A stretch of 64,000 nt of DNA. It comes from Isoetes taiwanensis (taxonomy: Eukaryota; Streptophyta; Lycopodiopsida; Isoetales; Isoetaceae). Below are positions 56,040 through 64,000 of this stretch, in pieces. The stretch lies in the NCBI GenBank assembly GCA_021234155.1, contig JAJEKV010000003.1:9796413-9860412 (forward strand). Direction: 5' to 3'. The number at the start of each line of letters is the position of its first letter. Within the stretch, counting starts at the first letter, position 1. The position numbers were made by a program, and so were the translations under genes. The notes under the pieces are model-generated. The model was given only the letters and a program-made list of their open reading frames with translations. It was not told where the DNA came from and did no database searches.

Positions 56040-56768
56040 GCCTCCACCTCTTTCATTGACCCTAATGATCCCCGAGGATCTGATCCACTCACCCTGGATC
56101 ACCGGGAGGGGGGATCACTACGGCGATAGGCACGAGAATGCCCACGCCCGTGCAGCACAGATCCAAGTCACGGATCCACGCCACCATATCGGGGATCCCG
56201 TGAGGAGGGGATTACAGTGGTGGATAGCCCGCCGCTATCGCCACGGGTGATCCCGAGGAGGGATCCGCCCAGGGGTGCTCGGGGATCCCTGAGAGGGGAT
56301 CACCTCTGCCAGTAAGCGCCCCAAGTTATCACCACCTAATCGGGTGATCCCTGAGGAGGGGATCTGGCGTCCGGGTGCCCGGGATCCCGGGAGGTGGGGG
56401 ATCACCTCGGTGGATGGCGCCCCGGCCGCTATCGCCCACGCGCTGGTGATCCCCGAGGAGGGGATCCCGCCCGGGTCCCGGGATCCCGGGAGGAGGGGAT
56501 CACCTCTACGGATATCGTCCGATTAACAGCCCAACACCGCTGGGATCCCTGAGGAGGGGATCACGTGGATGATCCCCGAGGCGGGATCTTCGAGGCGGCC
56601 GACCGCCATTGCACGGGGTTTGACGGGATGGTCCGGCCGACGCGATGGCCTCTGCCGCACTCGCAATCGGGTCTCCCCAACGGACCACTCGCCGAGGCGA
56701 CCGGGATCCCGGAGGCCGGTAAATTTATCTCCAGGATCACCGAATCAAGGGTAAAAGTATCCTGAGCC
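56040..56768 (-). repeat. MULE right inverted terminal region with GGATCC-hairpin array
   Basis: Inverted counterpart of 34,225-34,910. Reading inward from 56,768 it repeats GGCTCAGGATACTTTTAC, CCTTGATTCGGTGATCC, GGAGATAAATTTACCGGCC and then the diverged array of GATCCCCTCCTC-GGGATC palindromes. More decayed or rearranged than the left side in its inner part. Confidence 0.88.
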
Positions 56769-56778
56769 CCTATGAGCC
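56769..56778. repeat. MULE target-site duplication, right copy
   Basis: CCTATGAGCC; partner of TCTGTGAGCC at 34,215-34,224, two mismatches. Confidence 0.78.
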
Positions 56779-57678
56779 TACTTGAACCATTGTCTCTAGT
56801 GGCAGCTAGCTAGTGCCATTAGGTTCTCTTATTCTTAGCTGGCCGTTCAGGTGGCTGCCAAAGTTGGCCATATACGCTCCTCTAACATTCCCCCCTTTTT
56901 TCATGTTGAAAGTTTGGTAGCCATCACTGTCAGGCAGAGCCGTTGCTTTCCCCTTTTCAGTTGAGGCTTGAGCGGGCCAGAAATGATTAGCAGGACAGAG
57001 ATTCCTCCCCACATGTAGTCTGTTGGAACAAACCTCACATATTGGCGGGAGGCCTTCTAGCTTGAGCGGGAAGCAAATCTCTTCCTTGTGGAATCCTTTA
57101 CAACTGATCTGCTCTGGTAATGGCTTCGGTAGATCCACCATAAAACATACTCTGGGCACTGCTTCTGGCCGAAATTCCAATGCCACAAATTCTCCAACCT
57201 TAGAAAATAGGATTTTAAGGGCACCTTCACTCCAGTATTCACAGCTCAGACCTCTGAGAGGTGCCCAGACTGGGAAAGGAAGAGAGGAGGGCTGCTCAAC
57301 GTTAAAATTGGCTTTCCACCTCTGTAGATAGAATTCTCCTGCTTCACATGCTATAATCCCTTTCCTCAGAAGGATCTCAACCTCTTTCTCTGAGTTAGCT
57401 TCCACAACAAAATATGGGTCCCCTAAAGAGATGATCCTTGGGAGAGATTGTGTTCTGCAAATCCTCTCCATGGTCCTCCTGATCATAGCCAAAGTTGGTG
57501 ATCCACGGATAATGCACCCAATAATTCCAACCAGCCCGAGCCTTCTAACCTTGTTGGCAACAACTGATAAATGGAGTGAGACATCCTCCTCTGCTGCAGG
57601 AGGTTCATTTTCCTGAACTGTTTCTTTGATTGCGTCCAGCGAAAATTTTAGTGGCCCCGGCAGGCCATTTGGCCACAA
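56779..57678 (-). pseudogene. LINE-B ORF1, N-terminal part (DUF4283 and zinc knuckle)
   Basis: Starts at ATG 57,678. A DUF4283-like domain covers most of residues 30-200 (LGLVGIIGCIIRG, PFPVWAPLRGLSCEYW, ALKILFSKVGEFVALE, ARVCF-type strand PRVCFMVDLPKPLP). A variant knuckle ICEVCSNRLHVGRNLC (C-x2-C-x4-H-x5-C) follows near 225-240. One TAG stop at 56,806-56,808 interrupts the frame. Beyond it the same frame runs through the target duplication and resumes at 34,224. ORF1 proteins of this kind bind RNA and form the LINE particle. The MULE insertion separated it from the rest of the gene. Confidence 0.85.
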
Positions 57679-57679
57679 A

Positions 57680-57970
57680 TTACCGGTTCAGGCAAATTGC
57701 GACGGCCGGTTTGAGTAGGATGCCTTACCAAAAGACTACCTGCAGATTCGCCATTTCGAGGCACTTTATTGCATATTACGACATTAGAATGGCCAATTAG
57801 ATGTTTGCTAATTGGAATGGTATCGACTTTGAGGCCAATTTAGTCCCAAGTGAGAACTACATATGCTTATGGAATGGCCATTTAGGCCACTTGGCCAAAT
57901 CCTGTAACGCCTTACTTTCGCCAAATCTTAACTCGTCAAGAAAAAAAAGAAAGAAAGAAAGAAAAAAAGT
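57680..57970 (+). pseudogene. LINE ORF1 zinc-knuckle fragment with A-rich tail
   Basis: A plus-strand frame (57,801-57,992) contains ENYICLWNGHLGHLAKSCN, close to the C-terminal zinc-knuckle region of DUF4283 proteins, although the second Cys reads Asn-context (CLWN). Upstream stops break the domain. A 30-bp (GAAA)n-like A-rich stretch follows at 57,938-57,969. Probably a small relic of another LINE. Confidence 0.4.
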
Positions 57971-57997
57971 CTTTTTAACATCACACCACTAGGCAGC

Positions 57998-58169
57998 ATC
58001 CAACTGGACATGTGACCACACACCACACCATATTGCTTGGTTGGGCCCTGCCCCCAACCACTTTACATTGCATCTGTGGGGGTATCCAACTGGACATGTG
58101 ACCACACACCACACCATATTGCTTGCTTGGGTCCTGCCCCCAACCACTTTACATTGTATCTGTGGGGTT
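57998..58169. repeat. 86-bp tandem duplication
   Basis: Copies 57,998-58,083 and 58,084-58,169 share ATCCAACTGGACATGTGACC and CCCCCAACCACTTTACATTG, with few mismatches. Non-coding. Confidence 0.9.
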
Positions 58170-58583
58170 TGACCCCCAACAGTTTGGAGTGCGACTCTGG
58201 GTGGCCTCCAACTCAGGACCTTCCATTGTTAGGACTAGTGTCCCACCCTAAATTTGCCACTTATGGAAGGCCAACATTATAAAAAAAAAATTATTCCTAA
58301 ATATATCTACCAACTAAGAATAATCCCGCTCTTTTGGAAAATCGAATGTCGAGGCAATTTTCAATACTCTTTATCAAGACTCTGGCATCCGATATTCGAT
58401 TCTCCCTACCAGCAACCTGTACATTATTGAAATATATGGGGTATGAATTCAAATACATACAACATGTAACTTAAACACATTTATATAAGATAGTGACTGC
58501 TTTACGTTTGGGCAACTCTACTATATTTGATAAAGTTCTAGCTAAAAATTGCCATTTGTGCTACACATTGTTAGATATTTGGT

Positions 58584-59292
58584 TCAAAAATCGCCAATTG
58601 GGTTGCCCTTAAAATTTTCCCTGATTGCGTCTTCTGGAGCAGCACCATCCTGTATCAAAACCTCCAAAAAGTTTCTGGCGCCTCCTTTATCTGGCTCTGA
58701 ATTCATTGTATATCTCAACTTGAACGTTAGCTCCAAAAAGGTTACTATGGAGTAAAAAAGACCCGAGAGCCTCGGGATCAACAGTACCCAAAATTGCTGC
58801 AAGGTAGTTAGCCTTGTTCGTCCAGAACCAGTCAGATGGGATAACACCTTGAGCTGAAAACAGATGGGCTGGAAACTCCCTATCTATGAAAAAGGGAGTC
58901 CACAGCTCCTCGGGCAGAGCCAAAAGCCAACCCCAGAGGGTGACAACTGAACTAGAAACTGTAGCAAAATATTTAACACTTCTATTTGGAACTGTGTGTA
59001 TAACCTCAGATCGATTGTTGATCGAGGAGGAACTGGCCATACATCAGCTAATAGATTTTAACAATGACTTTTCCTTCCGACTATTCACTATAAACGTGGA
59101 AGACTCCTGCCGCAGATGTATTGGGGTCCCCAGTATATTCAGCCAGCCAACTCTCCTCAAGATCAACGGCAATCTCAGGTGTAACACCAGCTTCTCCCAC
59201 AAATAGGTGATCCAGAAAAACTTGCTCCTGTATGAGTGCTTCCCAGAGTTCAAGGATTCCACCTTCCAACCAGCCACAGATGTAGTGATCAC
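58584..59292 (-). pseudogene. unrecognised minus-strand protein remnant
   Basis: Overlapping minus-strand frames look like one broken gene: 59,269-59,081 (EALIQEQVFLDHLFVGEAG, acidic), 59,040-58,687 (PEELWTPFFIDREFPAHLF, IPSDWFWTNKANYLAAILG) and 58,847-58,584 (GGARNFLEVLIQDGAAPEDA). Composition is protein-like with conserved-looking aromatic residues. Frame changes and stops separate the parts. I do not recognise the family, and no element ends were seen around it. Confidence 0.4.
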
Positions 59293-59299
59293 CCTAAAT

Positions 59300-60592
59300 A
59301 ATTATTGTAAAGTGTAACACTTTTAACAATCAATTTATTAAGGTTTTAAGTTACCTAAGCTAAAGTTTATATTTAGATTTAAAGGACGCCCCCAACACAC
59401 CCATGGACGCATACCACTGTGCTCTATACAAATTAATACGGACACAAGCTAAGTCCCTGGGTTTGTTACATTTACCCCTTGAAAAATTCAACTCATGTCC
59501 CCATGAGTTACTTGAGGTACACTGCTTGAATGCGGTCTAACACTTCTTCTATTACTTTTAAATGCAAAAGAGTAACCTTTAGCCAACTCTAGGGTTTTAC
59601 GTGTCTTGTTCACATATGGCTTTTCGCGATTCTGAGCCACGCCTATGTTCTGATGCAGTGTCCTCAATTGCACATTTATGCCATAATAGCAACATTTCTT
59701 CCACATTATAGAACAACTTCCTTATTAACCCATATAGGCTTAAGCTCCACTATTTCTGCCCAAATTGGTGTAGTCCCAACTTAATCTACCACATACTCAA
59801 AATAACTAAGTGCATCAGCCTTGCCACTAGCATGTATAAAGTTTGGAATTAAACTTATAATGAAATTCGTATAAAATATTTACTACATCTGTCCAAGCTA
59901 ACGTAGCAAACAGCTGCATAGGGTTAATCTACTTTTTCCTATTAAGGATAAAATAGCGCACTATGAAATACTAAGGCCACTATGGAAAGAGAGATACTCA
60001 GCTCGGACTAGATATGTATTCATATGACACACCTTGGGTGGCCAAATCCAAGAGTGACAAATAAAAACATAATCATATCCCCCATCTGTGTATCTTATGG
60101 TTATACAACCCGCACAAGTAAATTCAAGGGAACCTACAAGATTATGAACATAGTTTACTGTGACTTCTCACAAAAAAGAACCTACTCAACAGACCTAATA
60201 ACTTCCTAAACCCTTGAGTTTACCTCTTTAAGCACTGTTCATCATAACCCTAGCACTGATTTTGCTGAAGCACTACAACTCCCTACACATGGTCTACTTT
60301 AAAGTAACGCGGCAACGTGGTCCACCATTAGACAATCTACCAGTTATCGAAATTTGTAGGAACATACCTTCACAATTATCATGGCCCAATGTTCACGCCT
60401 TGCATGAAAAGATCCTTCTTAACATTTCATCCTTTTTTCGGTAACTTTTGACCAAGTTTAGCTCCTTGATGAACTGCATTCCATTAGCTTTTCTATCTTA
60501 CATAGCACAGAATAATAATCAAAACTTAAGATCCTATCAATACCTTAGACCTATGCTCATTTCTTGTTCCTCTTAACTTATCGTGGCTAGTG
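59300..60592 (-). other. possible Ty3 remnant, otherwise no gene
   Basis: Minus-strand text near 59,860-59,790 reads FIPNFIHASGKADALSYFEY in a frame with stops, recalling the end of RNase H in Ty3 elements (GK.N..ADALSR). A 72-codon minus frame lies at 59,706-59,488. Nothing else is recognised, so this is a weak call. Confidence 0.25.
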
Positions 60593-61185
60593 TGTTAGTC
60601 CTGTGCCTCCTGGTACAGGACTATTCATGCATACGACGGACCAGGTCAAGGCCAAGGATCCACAATCAGGCGCGGGTCAGTCGTCAAAGGCTCAGCAGAA
60701 GACCAAGCAGACCACGCAGGACAAAGACCACGCCTGGCGTCAACAAGAGGCGGTGCTCAGACAAGTGACGGCCCATCACCGCCCGCGTCAGCGTCAGCGT
60801 GATTTCAGGCTTTTCAAGAGGCACCGCCAGCATTCCTGCAAATCAGGCCTCCTTCCAGGAGTCGGCACCGAAACCAGTCAGAGTGTCTATATTGGGCCAA
60901 AGGCCATTGTACCATATATATGAGTAGAGCTAGCGCTCTAGTTTTTAGATGAGTTTTGAGTCTTGTCTCATTTTCTGTTTTCTCTCGATTGTGAGAGCTC
61001 ATGTATCTTCATTGACATTAAGGAAGCCTATTGTTGTGATCTCATTGTTCTTGTTGTTCTCTTTTCTCTTTTTCTTGTTCTTTCTTGCAAAATCCCGCGT
61101 GACATAGTTCCCGGATTCTCCTGTTAGATCCAAGGTCCTCACAGAGGGCTGTCTTGCAGGAGTTCCCGAACCCGGACCCCAAACA
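60593..61185 (+). repeat. 5' LTR of Ty3 element 2 (593 bp)
   Basis: Starts TGTTAGTCCTG and ends CCCCAAACA. It matches the 3' LTR at 12,487-13,059 along its length, with a few indels. A TATA-like ATATATATGAG is near 60,913. It is followed by a primer-binding-like site and gag, so it is the 5' copy. The 3' end of the element lies outside the window. Confidence 0.92.
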
Positions 61186-61209
61186 CTGTCCCCGCTGCCG
61201 GGTCTGATC
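61186..61209 (+). other. possible primer-binding site
   Basis: CTGTCCCCGCTGCCGGG begins just after the LTR and resembles the complement of a plant tRNA-Asp 3' end (TGGCGCCG.TGCCGGGG), with several mismatches. tRNA-Asp is a common primer for Athila-type elements. Tentative. Confidence 0.4.
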
Positions 61210-61220
61210 TTTCTTCCATC

Positions 61221-62867
61221 ATGTCGGCTCGAGGTTTCACTCCTGAAGAACTTCTCTGCCAAACGGCGGCTCGCCTGGAGCGCCATCAACACCGCGAAGC
61301 TGTTAGGGATATGTATGATTCTGCCTATGACATTGAGGGTGGCCGCATCCGCTCCCGCGCTCAGTCGGCCCCTCCTACTCCTCACGCTCAGTCTCGACCA
61401 GGGTCTCCCCCTGTGTGTCGGCATTGCTCTCAACCTCAGTCTCCACATCATACCCCTGTTCAGCCCACGCCTCATTATTTCCAGACTCCTGACAGCACCT
61501 ACATAAATATTCCTTCAGGTCACACCCCTCAGCCATCCCAACCTTCTTCTCCTCCTGCTGGAATGGGCTACCATCATGTCACCTTTGGCCCTCACGTTCA
61601 TGGCATTCCAACTTCTCCATCTTTTCAGCACGCTCTTCCTGTCTATCAAACCACTGATCTCAAGCCTAATGAGGATGGCTCCCAAGGCCCTTCCCCACCA
61701 GATGTTGCTTTTGCTGGCCCACATGTTTTTTCGGTTCCACCCCCTTGCTCTCAGTCTCAGACTGTCCCACCTCTCTATGCTTCTGCATATCCTCCACTAA
61801 ATCCATCTATCTATGCGCCCGTTCCGCCTTCATCGCCCTCTCCTAATTTGAAGCTGACTTATCCCACTTTTGGCAACACTAAAGGCAAACCTCTGGATCA
61901 AAGTGCTTCGGCACACATGGAGGAATTTGAAGCTTTGGCGCTTCTGAATGGTCATGCTCAGCCCCAACTTAAATTTCATATCTTTTTGACCACGCTCAGA
62001 GGCGCCCCTCATCAGTGGTTAATGGCCAACAAGAGTCACTGGAAACAAAGTTGGCAGGAAATGAAAACTGCCTTTCTGTCTCATTATGGCACCACGGACG
62101 ATGATCAGTTACTCCTCAAGCAACTCAATGACCTTCAACAAGAGCCCACGGAGTCAGCCATGGATTTTGCGGACCGTCTTCACATTCTCGTCAGTAAACT
62201 CCAGGAGTACCCCACGCAAAGCCAGATCCTCGTCTGGTTTCTGCAGGGCCTTCCTCCTGCCATTCGACTCATGACAGAATACTTGCGTCCCAAGTCTTTG
62301 GAGCAGGCCATTGAATTGGTCAATCACTCGGTCAATGTTTCTTCTCGGGGTGTTGCTCTGCAGGAACTCCCTTTCATGCCCCCCGTCATGGTTCCTCAGA
62401 ACTCTGTTCAACCTCAGCAAGCAAATCCACAACGCGTTCACATCTGGTGTACTATTTGTAAATATCAAGGTCATCTGGCAAATGAATGCAACGCCTCCAA
62501 TGGACCTCCTCATTGTAAAAGATGCAATATGTGCAATCATGCCACGGAAGAATGCACGCGATCTCATCCTACACCTTTTCGTAATAAAATGGTCTTTCAA
62601 GTCCAGACCACCCCTCAACAACAGCAGTCATATCAGCCTCAACAATATCAAAATCAACCACCGCAACAATATCAACAACCACAGCAATCTCAGCAGCCAC
62701 GGGGACAAAGCAATCGTCCTCCCTTTGATCCTTCCAAGGCTCAATGTTATCATTGTCATGAATGGGGTCACACCACCACGGCGTGTCCTCAGCTTCCTCA
62801 AGTTCAAGTTCAACTTCCGGGTTCCAATCAACCAGCTTCTGTCCGTCTCACGGCTTATCAACTCTGA
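61221..62867 (+). CDS. gag: Ty3 element 2 gag, 548 aa, three zinc knuckles
   Basis: The ATG at 61,221 lies 35 bases after the LTR. Residues ~1-220 are Pro/Ser/Gln/His-rich. The retrotransposon gag domain spans ~225-375 (AHMEEFEALALLNGHAQPQL, LRGAPHQWL, SWQEMKTAFLSHYG, ESAMDFADRLHILV, FLQGLPPAIR). Three CX2CX4HX4C knuckles follow: CTICKYQGHLANEC, CKRCNMCNHATEEC and CYHCHEWGHTTTAC, with a Gln/Pro-rich linker between the second and third. It forms the particle and packages RNA. It ends in TGA at 62,865, and a second frame in the same phase continues straight on, so pol may be made by readthrough or the stop may be a mutation. Confidence 0.92.
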   Translation: MSARGFTPEELLCQTAARLERHQHREAVRDMYDSAYDIEGGRIRSRAQSAPPTPHAQSRPGSPPVCRHCSQPQSPHHTPVQPTPHYFQTPDSTYINIPSGHTPQPSQPSSPPAGMGYHHVTFGPHVHGIPTSPSFQHALPVYQTTDLKPNEDGSQGPSPPDVAFAGPHVFSVPPPCSQSQTVPPLYASAYPPLNPSIYAPVPPSSPSPNLKLTYPTFGNTKGKPLDQSASAHMEEFEALALLNGHAQPQLKFHIFLTTLRGAPHQWLMANKSHWKQSWQEMKTAFLSHYGTTDDDQLLLKQLNDLQQEPTESAMDFADRLHILVSKLQEYPTQSQILVWFLQGLPPAIRLMTEYLRPKSLEQAIELVNHSVNVSSRGVALQELPFMPPVMVPQNSVQPQQANPQRVHIWCTICKYQGHLANECNASNGPPHCKRCNMCNHATEECTRSHPTPFRNKMVFQVQTTPQQQQSYQPQQYQNQPPQQYQQPQQSQQPRGQSNRPPFDPSKAQCYHCHEWGHTTTACPQLPQVQVQLPGSNQPASVRLTAYQL

Positions 62868-64000
62868 GTGGCCAATGGTAAGCAGGGCCCTCGTCCTGTT
62901 TTGAGAAAGCCTCCTCGCCCGCCTCAACAACAGCGACCTCAGCAAGCTGCGTCTACTTCCAATCCTATGGATCAACAAGCTCAGGAGGAGATTTATCAGG
63001 CTCTCAACCCTCCTGTCCAGCAGTCTAACTGGGTTAGTCTCGTTGCGCATCACGCTCGGGCTTCACGCCCTTTGACTATCATTCCACACGACACGCAACC
63101 CGCTTTTGCTGTGGAAACCATCCCTCATGAGGATGACAAAAAAGTTCACTTCGCACCTGATCTTGACAAACTTATGCCTCACGTCATGCCTAAAGTGAGA
63201 CAAAGTATTCTGAAACTCATGCAGGCTGCGGAAGGTCGAACCTTGGCTAATGTTCACGCCACCACCCGGGCTCAGCAGCGTCAGGCAGCGCCGTCATCTT
63301 CCACCAGTGCACGCTCTCAGCCATATCCAAATATTGCTGCTGAGGTCGAGCTTCTCAAAGAAGTCTCTGCTTCTTTACCACAGTCCCGAGCTCCATTGGA
63401 CCCTGCGGATCCCTTTTCACATGTTCCTTTGGAATTTCAGGAAGAACTTGCCAAGATCAAGATTCCTTTGAGCCTCGCCACCATTTTGAAACTCTGTCCG
63501 GGTCTCAAACCACGGTGCATGCCACGGTGGGCAATCAACATATCAATCATGTCCAAATTGATGGTGGTAGTGCTGTCAATCTCATTACTGATAAACTCAG
63601 AAAGCAATTGGGCATCAAACAATTATACCGTGCCCCTTATGACATCAAGTTGGCAAATGGCCATATCACGCGCCCTCAAGGCGTCACTCCTCTTCTCCAC
63701 ATCAGCATTGGTGATCTCAAATTCCCTTTGGAATTTGGTGTTTGGAAAGCAGGACAAGATCCTGGTGATTATGAAATGCTGGTTGGACGACCTTTTCTCC
63801 GCCAGGCTAAGAGTATTCATTACTGGGCCACGAACCAACTTGTTATCACCGATGGCCATCTCAATGCCACAATGGATCTGGAAACTGGCCAATTGATCTC
63901 TGTCGAAAATGCGGAACCTTCCATCTCCGACACTGACTCTGAAGAAGCACAAAACATTTATCATGTTCAAGCTCCTCCAGCGGGTCTCCCTCTCTCATCT
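62868..64000 (+). pseudogene. pol: Ty3 element 2 pol start: linker and aspartic protease, frameshifted, runs off window
   Basis: In the gag phase 62,868-63,510 encodes a Pro/Gln/Ala-rich linker and IPLSLATILKLCPGLKP. The protease then lies in the -1 phase from about 63,515: QIDGGSAVNLITDKL (active-site-like IDGGSAVNL), LANGHITRPQGVTPLLHISI, DYEMLVGRPFLRQAKSIHYW. The conserved Asp is followed by Gly-Gly-Ser where D(S/T)G is canonical; DGGS forms are seen in plant Ty3 elements. The shift near 63,510 could be a mutation or programmed. The frame is open to the window end, so RT and integrase are beyond it. Confidence 0.8.

Larger units (their letters stand above)
34225..56768. mobile_element. MuDR-type MULE with mudrA-like and Ulp1-like genes, 22.5 kb
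   Basis: Both ends begin GGCTCAGGATACTTTTAC reading inward, and inverted similarity continues for at least ~330 bp with gaps, up to ~700 bp counting repeat arrays. A degenerate 9-10 bp target duplication flanks it. Genes: a mudrA-like transposase (35,184-38,070, plus) and a Ulp1-like protease (55,604-53,224, minus) converge from the two ends, with a small minus-strand gene between. About 13.3 kb of the centre is Helitron DNA (H3 containing H2), leaving a native element of ~9.3 kb. Ulp1-carrying MULEs are known in plants (Kaonashi type in Arabidopsis, CUMULE in melon). Confidence 0.92.
29618..57678 (-). mobile_element. LINE-B retrotransposon, interrupted by 22.5-kb MULE
   Basis: The minus-strand element runs from ORF1 (57,678) to a 3' tail seen as 17 T at 29,618-29,634. 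ORF1 is split: 57,678-56,779 and 34,224-33,601. The two halves read in the same frame across the MULE target duplication, apart from one TAG at 56,806-56,808. ORF2 (33,604-29,801) is intact. The exact 5' end and the LINE target duplication were not found. Without the MULE the element is about 5.5 kb. Confidence 0.92.

Overview
This is eukaryotic DNA, almost certainly from a land plant with a large, repeat-rich nuclear genome. The evidence is plant-type LINEs (DUF4283-like ORF1, zf-RVT-like ORF2 tail), an Athila/Tat-like Ty3 element with an extra ORF and an antisense ORF after pol, a MuDR-type MULE carrying a Ulp1-like protease gene, Helitrons, and GT-AG introns. I cannot fix the lineage; fern, lycophyte and gymnosperm all fit the style. 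No rRNA, tRNA or CRISPR array was seen, and no intact ordinary host gene. Nearly all coding capacity belongs to mobile elements.

Layout. 1-4,850: simple repeats and a decayed minus-strand gene region ending in an FCP1-type HAD phosphatase-like domain. 4,855-13,059: the 3' part of a Ty3 retrotransposon (integrase tail, antisense ORF, long coiled-coil ORF, polypurine tract, 3' LTR). Its long ORF is split by a 3,018-bp Helitron (H1, 6,945-9,962); removing H1 restores the reading frame exactly. 13,060-19,560: minus-strand gag-like remnants and GC-rich repeats. 19,560-29,617: two direct copies of a ~2 kb sequence, separated by LINE-A (22,365-27,435), which has an 11-bp target-site duplication and an unusual third ORF. 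29,618-57,678: LINE-B on the minus strand, with an intact 1,267-aa ORF2.

The centrepiece is a four-level nest. LINE-B ORF1 is interrupted by a 22.5-kb MULE (34,225-56,768) with inverted termini and a degenerate 9-10 bp target duplication. The MULE has a decayed mudrA-like transposase gene near its left end. Converging on it from the right end is an intact five-exon, 699-codon gene for a C2H2 zinc-finger/Ulp1-like cysteine protease. A small third gene lies between them. The middle of the MULE is occupied by an inverted Helitron (H3, ~38,374-51,637), which in turn holds a Rep/helicase Helitron (H2, 38,525-46,680). H2 carries exon fragments of a kinesin-12-like gene, and its Rep-helicase reading frames are broken.

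57,680-60,592: older LINE and Ty3 fragments and an unrecognised minus-strand pseudogene. 60,593-64,000: the 5' LTR, gag and start of protease of a second Ty3 element whose LTR matches the 3' LTR at 12,487-13,059.
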